From Campanula takesimana (Eukaryota > Streptophyta > Magnoliopsida > Asterales > Campanulaceae), in contig JAOWBW010000482.1 in assembly GCA_026119855.1 (NCBI GenBank), positions 744,001 through 808,000 of the forward strand: 64,000 bases of DNA. Direction: 5' to 3'. Below the pieces are notes generated by a model. It ran no database searches and was not told the origin of the DNA. It worked only from the letters and a program-made list of their open reading frames with translations. Below are positions 1 through 9,581 of this stretch, piece by piece. Every line of letters starts with the position of its first letter. Position 1 is the stretch's first letter. Position numbers and translations under genes: made by a program.

Positions 1-564
1 GGTACATTGACCAATGGACTCACCTTTCATGCCTAACGTGATCTCTCTCTTTATGCCTATTGTGATGCGGATTTGGCTGGTGACCTGGATGATAGACGAT
101 CCACTACTGGCGCTTGTATTTTCCTTGGTCTAAATATGTTATCATGGGCTGCGAAAAATCAGTCTACTGTATCCCGATCCAGCAGCGAAGCTGAGTATAG
201 GCCTCTCGCAACAACTGCCGCCGAGCTTCGTTGGTTTGGTTATCTGTTACGCGAACTCAGAATTCCTCTTCTCTCTCCCCCAAAGATTTATTGTGATAAT
301 AAGTCAGCCATTCAGCTAGCTCGCAACCCAGTCTTTCATGCTCGTACTCGACACATTGAAATTGATTATCATTTTGTTCACGAATTAATAGTTCGAGGCG
401 CTCTTCAAGTTCAGTTTACTCCATATCATTCACAACTTGGTGACATTTTCACCAAAGGACTTTCGCGTGATCGGTTTCATGTTCTATGTTTCAAACCCAA
501 TCTACCCTCCGCGCCATTTCGTTTGAGGCCGGGTGAAAGAGGAAAAACATCAGCAGACTCTTAA
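1..564 (+). pseudogene. Copia retrotransposon RNase H, 3' end of pol (partial)
   Basis: This is the C-terminal RNase H part of a Ty1/Copia polyprotein, which degrades the RNA template during reverse transcription. The frame is open from the window edge except for a TAA at 34-36. Reading across it gives the usual run-in (GTLTNGLTFHA, stop, RDLSLYAYCDADLAGD). Family motifs follow: DDRRSTTGACIFLG, the SRSSSEAEYR block, the CDNKSAIQLARNPVFHARTRHIEIDYHF region and DIFTKGLSRDRFH. Two changes from consensus are visible by eye: DADLAGD where DADWAGD is usual, and HSQLGDIFTKG where the family usually has an A before DIFTK. The protein ends at a stop at 562-564, as expected just before a polypurine tract and 3' LTR. 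The rest of the element lies left of the window. The stop codon makes it a dead copy. The family assignment is secure; the lineage is not resolved. Confidence 0.9.
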
Positions 565-590
565 AAGGGATGAACATTCAGCAGATTCAT

Positions 591-758
591 TGTTGCATTA
601 GTCAAAGAGTTCCATGTGCATGTATATAGGATAAGATAGAAACATTTATTATTTATTTCATTCAATGTATAGATATTTTCTATGTAAACAAATTATGTAT
701 ATATACTCAGTAAATCATTATCTCCTAGCAAGTTGGGATTTTCACTTCATTGTCTACA
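591..758 (+). repeat. Putative short 3' LTR of the Copia fragment
   Basis: About 27 bases after the RNase H stop, AT-rich sequence begins with TGTTGCATTAG and can be followed to TTCATTGTCTACA, which gives TG...CA ends and about 168 bp. That length suits small Copia LTRs. The mate LTR and left flank lie outside the window, so neither the boundary nor a TSD can be confirmed. The right boundary is inferred because Copia reverse-transcriptase coding sequence of a different element begins directly after it. Confidence 0.4.
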
Positions 759-759
759 T

Positions 760-811
760 TTGGTTCCACGAGTTCCTTTTACGAACATTATTGGGATCAA
801 ATGGGTATCTT
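760..811 (+). pseudogene. Fragment of a second Copia reverse transcriptase
   Basis: In frame from 760 the sequence reads LVPRVPFTNIIGIKWVS. This matches the start of Copia reverse transcriptase, usually W-x-LVPRP...TNI(I/V)G-x-KWV(F/Y). It stops exactly where the terminal inverted repeat of hAT1 begins (812). The simplest reading is that the Copia copy to the left and then hAT1 landed in an older Copia pol gene. Only 17 codons remain, so the call rests on one motif. Confidence 0.4.
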
Positions 812-3800
812 CAGTGGCGAATCTAGGAATTTTTGTCAGGGGGTAAAAATTTTATAAAAACGATTTTTTTTTACCTATCATAGAAAATAAATTTAACAAT
901 CCATAAAATGCCTATTTTTTTCTTTACCGTTCAAAAATTGATACTACTAATAATAAGAGAATGTTTACTCAAATCATCTACTATCTTTCATCTTCTTAAA
1001 ATACGTCATAATATCTTCATTTTCAATTTTCTCAAACATTTTCCTCTACATATAGCAGCAAACAATCATTCAACCATACATCTCCCATTTTATTTCGTGA
1101 TGGTGTCTTTATGCGCTTCATCGCTGAAAATACCCTTTCAATAGTTGTCGTTGCAACAAGCAATAGCGGTGCAAGTTTGAGCAGTAAATAAACTAAAGGA
1201 TAAATAGCATCCTTTCTCTTTGTCACCATCATTTTAGCCAACTGCCCAATCCCCTTCACATTAGTAAATTCAACATCACTGCGCATATCCATAATGTATG
1301 TCTCAAGTTCATTTGAAAGGTCAATGCGCTCTTTTTCTGAGAATTATAAGGGATAAAATTCAGCGAATTTGATCAATCTACTTTTATCAAATGTAGAGAA
1401 AGAATTTCTTGGGTCAAGTGAGGCAACATAAAGAAGCAACTCCACATTAGTCTTGTCAAAACGACTATTCAACTCTTGAAGTTGATGGTCGATCACGGTG
1501 TTAAAAAGTTCAACATAATAACGATGAAAGTTTGTGATTCCATGACCACCACGCCGTGCTCTCCCCGGTACTACAAAAATATCATCCATATCCAACACTG
1601 CTATGTTGTGTCCCACACAAAAATCACAAGTTGCCTTCACTAATTCCTCCCAACCATCTTCTCTCATTTTCTCCAATCGGGTTCTTGACACTGTAAAAAG
1701 AGAGATAGCATTGACAATATTTTGATCACGCTTTTGTAATTCCATTGATAAATTGTTTGTGATTGCTAATACATCCCTCATCAAGTGCAATAGAAACACA
1801 AACTCAAATTGGTGAATGACAAAGTTAAGAGTTTTTTCCTCAGTCTTATTTGCTAAGGTATAGCCTTCTCTCCAAACAAAATCCAGTACATCACTCATAG
1901 GAGAAAAAAGATTGATTACGCTCATGATTGTGCCATAATGTGACCCCCAACGTGTCTCATCCGACCTTTTTATGGTCGCTTCTTGATTCAAACCTTTTCC
2001 CGTCTTAATTTTTGATTTTCCAATACCCTGAACTACATGCTCAAGCTGCTTTTGTCGAAGGTGATCTCTACGTTTGGGAGAGACCGAAATAAGATTTGAT
2101 AAATTTGTCAAAATATCAAAAAATGGACGAACATCATCATGTTTCTTAGCAACCCCAACAAGTGTCAACTGCAACGGGTGAGCAAAACAATGCACATAGA
2201 AAGCGGATTTGTTTTCAGCCAATATCAGACTTTTGAGACCACTGTGTTCCCCCCTCATATTACTAGCCCCATCATACCCTTGCCCTCGAATTTTAGACAC
2301 ACTCAAGCAATGTGATTCCAAAAGAGTTTCAATATATTTTTTAAGTGACTGCGCGGTAGTGTCTTCAACATGAACAAGCCTAAGAAAACGCTCGATGATA
2401 CACCCCTTCTTGTTCACAACCCGCAAAACAATTGTCATTTTCTCTTTGATTGATATATCTCGTGCCTCATCAACTAATAGAGTAAAAAATTCATCTCCAA
2501 TTTCCTCAAGAATGGAGTTCCTAGTCAATGTGGCCGCCGCATTGACTATCTCCTTTTGGATGTCTAGTGCAATATACTTTTGGTTTCTTGGAGCCTTTTC
2601 AAGCACAACGTTTTCTACATCCTCGCTAACTTCACTATAGGACTTCAAGAGTTCAATATAATTCCCTTGATTTCGTGATTTCTTTGACTCAGTATGAACA
2701 CGAAAAGCCAAACCTTGACGACAAAGATATCTAATTGCTATAACACAAGTGAGAAGGCGAAGGTGTGCATCATTAGCTTCTTTATCAGACATCTTAGCAA
2801 AACTGTGACCAATGTGCTGCTTCGGTTTCAACAAATCTCGACCTAAAATGTAACACCTATTATGAGAGCTATTGACATCTCCCACATATTCCTTCAACTT
2901 ATCTGAAATCTTCTTCCAATTTTTAAACCCCTTATTCACAAATGTTCCACCACCCCCTTGCTTCCCAGACTCAGGTTTGAAGAGATAACAGCACAAGCAA
3001 TAAATTGCATCTTTGCTTGTACTATATTCTAACAAATTCTCATATTTTTTGTAGTATTTAGAAAGAAATTTGCGGTTTGTTCCTGAAAAATCTGATTTCT
3101 TAAATTCATGAGCTTTTGGTTGAGATGGACCCTTCAACAAATACGCCCTTCGAATATTCTCCAACCCTTTGCCATCACGTGCAAGGCTATAAATTAAAAG
3201 TCGTAACCCAGGATCAAACACAAGCTCATGCATATTAGGCCCTACTCGTGGAAAATTAGGCCCTTGGGTATTATGCTGTGGAATAGGTTCTTGAGAATTA
3301 AGCTCTTCAGGAATTGGGATTTCGGAAAGATGATCTAGAACAAAATCTTGAGAAGGCTCTGGAACGTTAGGCTCTACAACGTTAGGCTCTGGAACGTTAG
3401 GCTCTACAACGTTAGGCTCTGGCACATTAGGCTCTAGGACGCTAGGCTCTTGAATGTGACGCTCATCATTACTTTGTGAAGGTTTCAATTTTTTGAAATA
3501 ATTTTCCAACGATGTTTCAAAATATATGCAATAAGTACAAGCACACCAACAAGACACCAGCCATAAACAACTAACATACTTATCAGGAATCATAAAAACA
3601 TTAAACAAGGTTGCGATTTAAAATTTCTAACCTCCGGGACGGGGATCTTCGTTGGATCTAGAGCCAGACGCACGTGATCTCTTCGAATCTCGAGACGGAG
3701 GACCCATTTGAATTCGTAAGTTGCAGTCAAAATCTCAAACTGAAATTGAAAAAATATAATGTTAGAAATCAAGAAAAAAAAGGCCCTGAATTTGGTTTAC

Positions 3801-4200
3801 AAAATAAATTCGCTGCGATTGGTACTTCTAAGACGTTATTGATCAGCACTTGTTTAGGGCACTTTGTTAGCAGTTCTTTGGGGTTAAGCATTATCTGCAA
3901 AAGAGTGCCTAGATTTTTAGCCTAAATATTAATAAATTGAAAAGAGGGTTTCAATTAAAAAAGAAATTGGAATACAATCTTTAAAAATCAAGAAAAAAAA
4001 AATTGAAAGAGGGTTTCAATTCATAAGCCCTGAATTCAATCGGTTGAATCAGACTAACGGAGAGACGAGGAAGAGACGATGAACGGACGAATGGAGAGAA
4101 GCATACCTGATCGACGCTGGCGATTGCCTTAAGCCTTCTTGCGATTGGTTGAATCAGACTAAAGATTATTTGCTATTTTAAGAAGTGGACACTTACTCTA
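812..4200 (-). mobile_element. hAT1: hAT-superfamily DNA transposon, right end unresolved
   Basis: The left terminus starts CAGTGGCGAATCTAGG, a common end in plant hAT elements of the TTF/DUF4371 type, and hAT2 carries a similar one. The eight bases before it (GGTATCTT, 804-811) are the candidate target-site duplication. The transposase reads leftward from about 3608. About 500 bp of leader without a gene follow to the right. It includes a partial direct repeat around GGTTGAATCAGACTAA (near 4040 and 4145) and a stretch near 4190-4255 resembling a MITE end. I did not find the matching inverted terminus or second TSD, so the right limit given is approximate. Confidence 0.65.
1032..3608 (-). pseudogene. 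hAT transposase (TTF zinc finger, DUF4371, hAT dimerisation) with one in-frame stop
   Basis: This encodes a transposase of about 850 residues of the plant type often annotated as TTF-type zinc finger protein with hAT dimerisation domain. From the N terminus there is a low-complexity stretch with repeated EPNV(P/V) units. It is followed by the LIYSLARDGKGLENIRRAYLLKGP region, a TTF-like segment with the YCLCCYLFKP cysteine cluster, and the core with FFTLLVDEARDIS and KIRGQGYDGASNMRGE. The C-terminal dimerisation block follows (VATTTIERVFSAMKRIK...MGDVWLNDCLLLYVEE). A TAA at 1344-1346 interrupts the frame after EFYPL, and the same frame continues (FSEKERIDLSNELETYIMDMR) to the true stop at 1032-1034. 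No frameshift was seen. The first Met (3608) lies in a hydrophobic stretch unlike the family; a start nearer the FETSLENYFKKLKPS segment, or a spliced upstream exon, is as likely. Confidence 0.85.
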
Positions 4201-4255
4201 ATAAGACAGACTAAAAAAGAAAGGTGCACACTTACTATGAGACGGAAAGAGTATC

Positions 4256-4419
4256 ATTTTAGATATTTTGTAATCTCTTCTTAGTTCAGAAAGATAATAT
4301 TTTTACTTATTTCATGATTATGTTTTCCTTAGATAGATTATTTATCCTAGTATAAAACATAATATCATTAGGACTTTATGTAATTTCTATGTTGTAAATA
4401 CAGAAAGTAGAACTCATAT
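4256..4419. other. AT-rich gap, possible LTR remnant
   Basis: This AT-rich stretch has no ORF. Its composition (TTTATCCTAGTATAAA followed by TGTAATTTCTATG and TGTAAATACAG) resembles the promoter and R region of a Copia LTR, but no boundary or partner was found. Origin undetermined. Confidence 0.2.
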
Positions 4420-4908
4420 TGTGTGATTCTTCATCCCACATCGAAAAGATGTTGATCTTGATTATGCATAATAGATAAACTTCCACCCATTGCTACTGAG
4501 CACCAATAACATCCAAGTGGACCCAAGTTAATTGTGTTTAGTGGGTGGGGATTATGTAGAGGACTGCATCTCAGGGTTTGAGTCGTTACAAATGATATTA
4601 GAGCGGAACTCCGGCTTGCTAGCTAGCCCGATGGTACGATTTTGTTATTGATTGGGTTTTGCCGGGGACAACAACGATTTGAGTCGGCGAGATTGTGTTG
4701 TTCCTCATCCCACATCGGAAAGATGTGGAGTGATAGATAAGCTTCCACCTACTGCAACTAGACGTCAATAACACCCATTGACTTTTGGGTTGACTTTTGG
4801 GTTTTCCTGAGGGAAGCCAAATAAACCCAAATTAATTATTTGCCGCTTAGTGGGTCAGTGCATAGGGTTGATATAGTGGACCGGGTCTCCTATTTTGGGT
4901 TGTTAACT
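4420..4908 (+). mobile_element. TRIM-like miniature LTR element
   Basis: Two related segments, each starting TGTG and containing ATCCCACATCG followed by AAAGATG, begin at 4420 and 4694. The first ends GTCGTTACA at 4590. Directly after it, AATGATATTAGAGC looks like a decayed initiator-methionine primer site (TTGGTATCAGAGC). The roughly 100-bp interior holds GCCGGGGACAAC and GATTTGAGTCGGCGAGA, which I recall from the polypurine region of plant TRIMs. The right copy is longer and its end near 4908 is uncertain. No coding capacity, as expected. No clean TSD was found. Confidence 0.5.
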
Positions 4909-5005
4909 ATTGTCTGTAAAAGCTCCATGAGCCGTGTTTGCTTCTTATGTCTGTCTTTCTTGTATCTTTGTCTTTCAAAACTTCAAATCCACAGTCAATA
5001 TTATA

Positions 5006-5264
5006 CTCCCTCTGCCCTAGAAAGATAGTCTCATTTTGACATTTTATGATCAACATAAATGAACATTGACCAACCATTAGTGACAATCTAATGATTCAAG
5101 TGTAATTCTAAAATTCGTAATTGATAAATCATTAAGTGATTTATCAATAACAATTTTTAAAATTTCATTGTGATCATTAAATTGACACTAATGTTTGGTC
5201 AAAGATTATTTTTGTTGACCACAAAAAAAAATCAAAATGAGACTATCTTTCTGGGCAGAGGGAG
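5006..5264. mobile_element. Stowaway-like MITE, TA flanked
   Basis: Imperfect terminal inverted repeats of over 30 bp (CTCCCTCTGCCC...AGTCTCATTTTGA against its complement) close the element. TA dinucleotides flank it at 5004-5005 and 5265-5266. The interior is AT-rich without an ORF. Length (259 bp), ends and TA target fit Tc1/mariner-derived Stowaway MITEs. Confidence 0.85.
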
Positions 5265-5266
5265 TA

Positions 5267-5846
5267 TGTGGCTTTAGAAATCTTATTTTGTTCAAAGAAG
5301 AAGAATATCTGTTATCTTCTTTAATTTGAATCTTTTCACAAACTGGTAAATGTGAAAATTAATACAGGAGAAACAATATCATAATTCCATAGTGTAAAAA
5401 AAAAAAAGAAAAAATAATAATAATTGACGACTAGTTAAATACAAAGGAATCAGGTATGATAATAACTACTCCTATAAAAATATTGAACAACCTATTTCCT
5501 TCCATGACTAATTGCCAGTATACTCAAGAATCGTGTACCCTAAGCTGATACATAGTACTCGTATTAGGTAAGAACTTCCAAAAAACACTCTTTCACTTAC
5601 TTTCTGTATATCTGCAGACAGCACTTAGAATTAATCATTCTCAACCCTTACTTCCCCTCCCCATTAATCATTCCCTTGCATCATAATACTGCATCACCTA
5701 TTTTTTTTTCATTTTTTTTGTTGCAGTGAAGCGCATTTCAACCGAAATGAAATGTTTTCGCTATGACTAATCTATTCACGACTCTAGTTGCTTTGTACGT
5801 GTGAAAACATATGTGATTAACGACGCAATTTTTAATAGTTTTTTAA
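5267..5846. other. Gap without recognised genes
   Basis: AT-rich DNA with homopolymer runs near 5398-5425 and 5701-5720. I see no ORF, RNA gene or terminal-repeat structure that I can support. Confidence 0.5.
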
Positions 5847-6425
5847 GTGAAGTGCTTGACAAGTAGTCTACCAAGCATGAATCTGTCTGTAAATGAGCTA
5901 GGGTTTTGTAGGTCTCCACTTCTAGAGGGAATTAAGTGTTTTTGACAATGGCCTTGCAACTACATGCATCTATGATTGACCCTTTGAGTCCACAAAGTCG
6001 TTGCTACATAATTAATCAAAGGTATAATGATGTCATGAGATGCTTGTCGTATACTTGCAGTTGTGTTCATGAATCCATCTCCTGGTATCCTTAATCAAAA
6101 TGAATTTTTCTTACCCATACAAACACGAAAGCTTTCTTAATTAGCCTGTGATAACAGGATGATTTTGAACATGTATCGTGTGCAAATGAACATATGGCAA
6201 CAACATTAACAAAGTGAGAGTGGTTAATCAATAATCATAGTTGTCTATATATTATACGCGTTTCCTGATGTGAATACAAAGACTGAATTTCCAATTTTAA
6301 TCTAGAAAGTACAATTTAGGAGACCACAATGGTTCAAGTTCAACGCGGTTTGTTTTACTGAAGTGCACGACAAGTAGGCTATGATCAATCTGATAGTGCC
6401 ATGCTAAACTAATCTGGTCTTTCAA
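5847..6425 (+). other. Conserved block A: ORF-free locus homologous to inverted block B
   Basis: This stretch has no useful ORF, yet it aligns colinearly by eye with the reverse complement of 62695-63221. Both begin GTGAAGTGCTTGACAAGT and share long runs such as TTGACAATGGCCTTGCAAC, ATCTATGATTGACCCT, ACAAAGTCGTTGCTAC, CTTTCTTAATTA, AACATTAACAAAGT and ACTGAAGTGCACGACAAGT. The first and last of these are variants of one motif, at 5847-5872 and 6357-6381. No terminal inverted repeats or TSD are visible at the borders. It could be a duplicated non-coding RNA gene, conserved cis-regulatory DNA, or an unrecognised non-coding transposon. I cannot assign a function. Confidence 0.75.
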
Positions 6426-6985
6426 TATTCTTAGCTTTGACTTTGATCATTTTGAATCTCACTCGCAACCCATGTGTTTGAATACGCGAAAGGTATACTT
6501 GATCTTGGACACCATTAACGATCAAACATTGACTTATACTCCTTTCGTGTTACAAGACACAGTTACTTGAAACTGAATAGCATAGTTCAAGTGAATTTCT
6601 TAAAAAAAATAAAAATAAATAAATAAAAAAATTGGGAGGAGGGATTGTGAGAATACTGAAATAATCCTGAAACATATCTTATTTTTCATAGTGAGAATGC
6701 CAAACTAATTGTTTTTAACAATTATTTTAGCATGCTCAGAGGGCGCACAAACATATTAAGATTCATAATTAGTAGCCCCTTCCGGTTTGAAAAAGCCGTC
6801 GTTTTTCAATTTATAGTTGGTCTAAAATAATTGTCATATTAAGTATTTAAATTTCTACTTTACACTTCCATGTGAACTTAGTGCATTCATTGATTGGTTT
6901 TATTCAGTGACATTATGTGTGAAAAGATAGACAATTAATAAGGTAAATTTGATGGTTTCCTCATCAAGTTATAGTTCTAATAGTA
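6426..6985. other. Gap without recognised genes
   Basis: AT-rich DNA. A sequence near 6778 (CCCCTTCCGGTTTG) resembles one end of a Stowaway-like MITE, but I found no partner end. Nothing else supportable. Confidence 0.4.
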
Positions 6986-7194
6986 CTCCTTTAGTCCCAT
7001 AAAAAATATCTATATCCCATAATAAATATCACGCTTTTTTTTTTTGATTCGTTTCAAGATAACTTTTGTATTTCTAAATAAAAAAAGGTGCCGTAGTGAA
7101 ATTTTAGTATTGTACAAGCAATGAACAAACAAGTAAAGCACATGTCTAAATAACATTAACAAGTCAATTGCGACATTAATTTGAGGCGGGCGAG
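6986..7194. mobile_element. Degenerate Stowaway-like MITE
   Basis: The left end CTCCTTTAGTCCCATAAAA and the right end ATTTGAGGCGGGCGAG are weak inverted matches. TA dinucleotides lie just outside both (6984-6985, 7195-7196). The interior is AT-rich without an ORF. The terminal match is short, so this is less certain than its neighbours. Confidence 0.45.
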
Positions 7195-7375
7195 TATTTG
7201 TAAGAATTATGTAAAACCCGATCAGTAAAATGTAATATGTAAAGCCAAAAAATGAGTGATTTCAAAGGGGATGGGGTAGATCTTATTAGTCCTTGATCAA
7301 GAGGTTAATTTCATTTACTAAACTCAATGACCAAGTTGCCAGTACTTGTTTTTTAAGATCAATATTTAACATATA

Positions 7376-7628
7376 CTTACCTCTGTCCTTAAATGAGTGT
7401 CCAAATCTCATTTTAAGGGACATAACTTTATATTCAATTTGGTGGAAAAATTCATATATAATCTTGTAATCCTCTTTACAAACATTTAGTTTTTACAAGT
7501 ATAAAGAGACCGGGGAAAACAATTTTGAAAAAAAAAAAACATTTAGGGACAAAGTTATGATCAAAATGAACACTCGTTTTGGGACAAAAATTTCCTGAAA
7601 ATGGACACTCATGTAGGGACAGGGGGAG
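7376..7628. mobile_element. Stowaway-like MITE (ATGAGTGTCC family)
   Basis: The left end contains CCTCTGTCCTTAAATGAGTG and the right end its imperfect complement (ACTCATGTAGGGACAGGGGG). TA flanks lie at 7374-7375 and 7629-7630. No ORF. Its ends resemble those of the MITEs at 8157-8596 and 62100-62589, which suggests one family. Confidence 0.75.
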
Positions 7629-8055
7629 TATTTATGATGGCATTTCCAATAATACAATTGCAAGTCTCAAAGAAGGCAAGTTTTATGCCCAAGACTTGTT
7701 CTCTGGAATATGATATATTGAAGTGTTGAACACGTAAGATACTACAGATTGTGATGGATGGGCACACTTAGTTTAATTTAATAGTTATTTTACAGCCTAG
7801 CTTAATAATTCAGTGTTATACAAACCCATAAATCTATCCATAATCTTAACGATCTCAATTTTGAAAGGAGATTAATGAAACAACAAAAAGATAATTTCCA
7901 AAACGTAAAGTTTTTCTTTTCATAGAGAAAGAATTAGTTATATAACATCCCTATAGCTAATAATTCAAACTCTAAGAGTCTTTTATTTCTTGTTCTAAGA
8001 TTAGGAGTAATGATCTGCAATTTAAGTAGCAATTTAAATGATTTTTCAACCATTT

Positions 8056-8158
8056 TTATGAAATTTGGATGAAATTTGGATGAACGAATAAGCTGTTAAA
8101 TGCTACTTCTACTACTTGGATGAAATTTGGATGAACGAATAAGCTGTTAAATGCTACT
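8056..8158 (+). repeat. 51-bp tandem duplication
   Basis: Two successive copies of a unit containing GAACGAATAAGCTGTTAAAT are offset by 51 bp, with only a few differences. The second copy abuts the MITE that starts at 8157. This is local tandem duplication with no gene content. Confidence 0.8.
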
Positions 8159-8596
8159 CCTTCTGTCGTTAAATGAATGTCAATTTTCAAGAAAGGTAAA
8201 TATAAACTCACAAAAAAGTGGCACTAAATTTGGTTTATAAAATGACGTGTCATAATTTATTGGTGCTTTTAATTAGAGTGTGCCGGGTCCACTATCGATG
8301 CAACCAATAAAATATCGGCACTTCATTTTGTGAACTTCTTTTGTTACCCTAGCATTGCCCTTTCAAGAAATGTTCAACCCAACATGAATGTGTTTTTTTA
8401 AGAATAACTTTCTCCCTAAATGTTCTTTAAAAAAAAATAATAAATAAATCACTGGTCTCTTTATCATTGCAAAACTAAATGTTTTGAACAAATTTCAAGA
8501 ATAAAATAGATCTTCGCAACTAAATTGTACACAAAGTCAAAATTTTTAGATGCCTCTTAATTTGAAATTTGGACATTTATTTAAGAACAAAGAGAG
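8157..8596. mobile_element. Stowaway-like MITE, 440 bp
   Basis: The left end CTCCTTCTGTCGTTAAATGA and the right end (ATTTATTTAAGAACAAAGAG) are imperfect inverted repeats flanked by TA (8155-8156, 8597-8598). No ORF. It belongs with the 7376 and 62100 elements by its termini. The interior is longer than usual and may hold unrecognised inserted sequence. Confidence 0.65.
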
Positions 8597-8719
8597 TAAT
8601 ACAATACATATTTGATGTGTTGAGAAGCACTGTTTATGGGAAAAGAGTTAATTTTCTACAAGCTTGCAGTGATGGGACAAGAAGTTCTCATCTATGTAGG
8701 GTTCTTTCAGGTGGTGAGC

Positions 8720-9034
8720 TAGGGATGGCCAAAACCGGTTCCGGGCCCGGTTCCGGTTCGCCATATATGTGACCCTGAACCGGCCCGCGCTTACCCCGGT
8801 TCCGGTTCCGGTTGGCACAATCCGGTTCCGGTTAGGCTCCGGTTCCGGTCCCCCCTTTAAAATTATTGAAAAACAAGGGATTTTCGGTACGGTTCCGGTT
8901 CCGGTCCGGTTCGCCATTTATGTGACCCTGAACCGGCCCGGATGCCTTCCGGTTCCGGTTTCCTCCCCGGTTTGCTCCGGTTCCGGTCCGGTTTTACGGT
9001 TCCAGTCCGGTTCCGGTCGGTTTGGCCATCCCTA
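8720..9034. mobile_element. hAT MITE with CCGGTT subterminal arrays
   Basis: The ends TAGGGATGGCCAAA and TTTGGCCATCCCTA are perfect inverted repeats. The 8-bp duplication TGGTGAGC flanks them (8712-8719 and 9035-9042), the hAT signature; the ends resemble those of maize Ac. Both arms are packed with CCGGTTCCGG words, likely transposase-binding sites by analogy with subterminal repeats of other hAT elements. A central AT-rich part contains ATTGAAAAACAAGGGATTTT. There is no coding capacity, so it depends on a transposase elsewhere. The copy at 43288-43636 is the same family in opposite orientation. Confidence 0.9.
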
Positions 9035-9299
9035 TGGTGAGCTACTGAGCTATATACACATTTGTAATTTATCACAATATGCTTAAAATGATAATTTCAT
9101 GAAAATGTATGAACACGAAAATTAATTTCAATTACTTCAACCATTAAGAAAAATAAAATGAAGAAGAAAGAAAACCTATGTTATATATGCATCCAATCAG
9201 TTGCGGATCTACAATTTTAGATTTGGTGATGCCTATTCTTTCAAAAAAAAAAAAGACGGGAAACTAAGATGTACGGGGGCTGCCCCCTAATTTTTTTTG

Positions 9300-9436
9300 A
9301 GCAATACCGGGACAGAGGGAGTAATTTACAGAATAAGAAAAAGAACAGAGGAACTTACTTGTGTCATCCTCATCCGGGACAGAGGGAGTAATTTACTGAA
9401 TAAAAAAAGAACAGAGGAACATTAAGTGGGACGGAG
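9300..9436 (+). repeat. Direct duplication of a MITE-end-like segment
   Basis: The words CGGGACAGAGGGAGTAATTTA and AAGAACAGAGGAAC occur twice, about 68 bp apart, and a diverged GGGACGGAGTTAGTA follows. They look like right ends of Stowaway-type MITEs, duplicated within the 3' untranslated part of hAT2. No intact element is visible. Confidence 0.55.
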
Positions 9437-9581
9437 TTAGTAAAATACTTAGACAATTTACTCTAAGTAAAATTCACAAATATAAATATAATAGGCTTCA
9501 ATATATCAACATTATATAAAATAAACGCAATTTACATATGATTTTTTTCCTATGATTCATCTTTTGAAAATAATCTAAAAT

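Noticed and set aside
3630..3650. GGGATCTT as the second TSD of hAT1
   Set aside because: It differs from GGTATCTT and is not preceded by an inverted CAGTGGCG terminus.
8569..9086. Overlapping ORFs on both strands rich in PVPV/GTGT peptides
   Set aside because: They are translations of the CCGGTT arrays of the hAT MITE at 8720-9034; similar peptides arise at 43293-43637 from the sister MITE.
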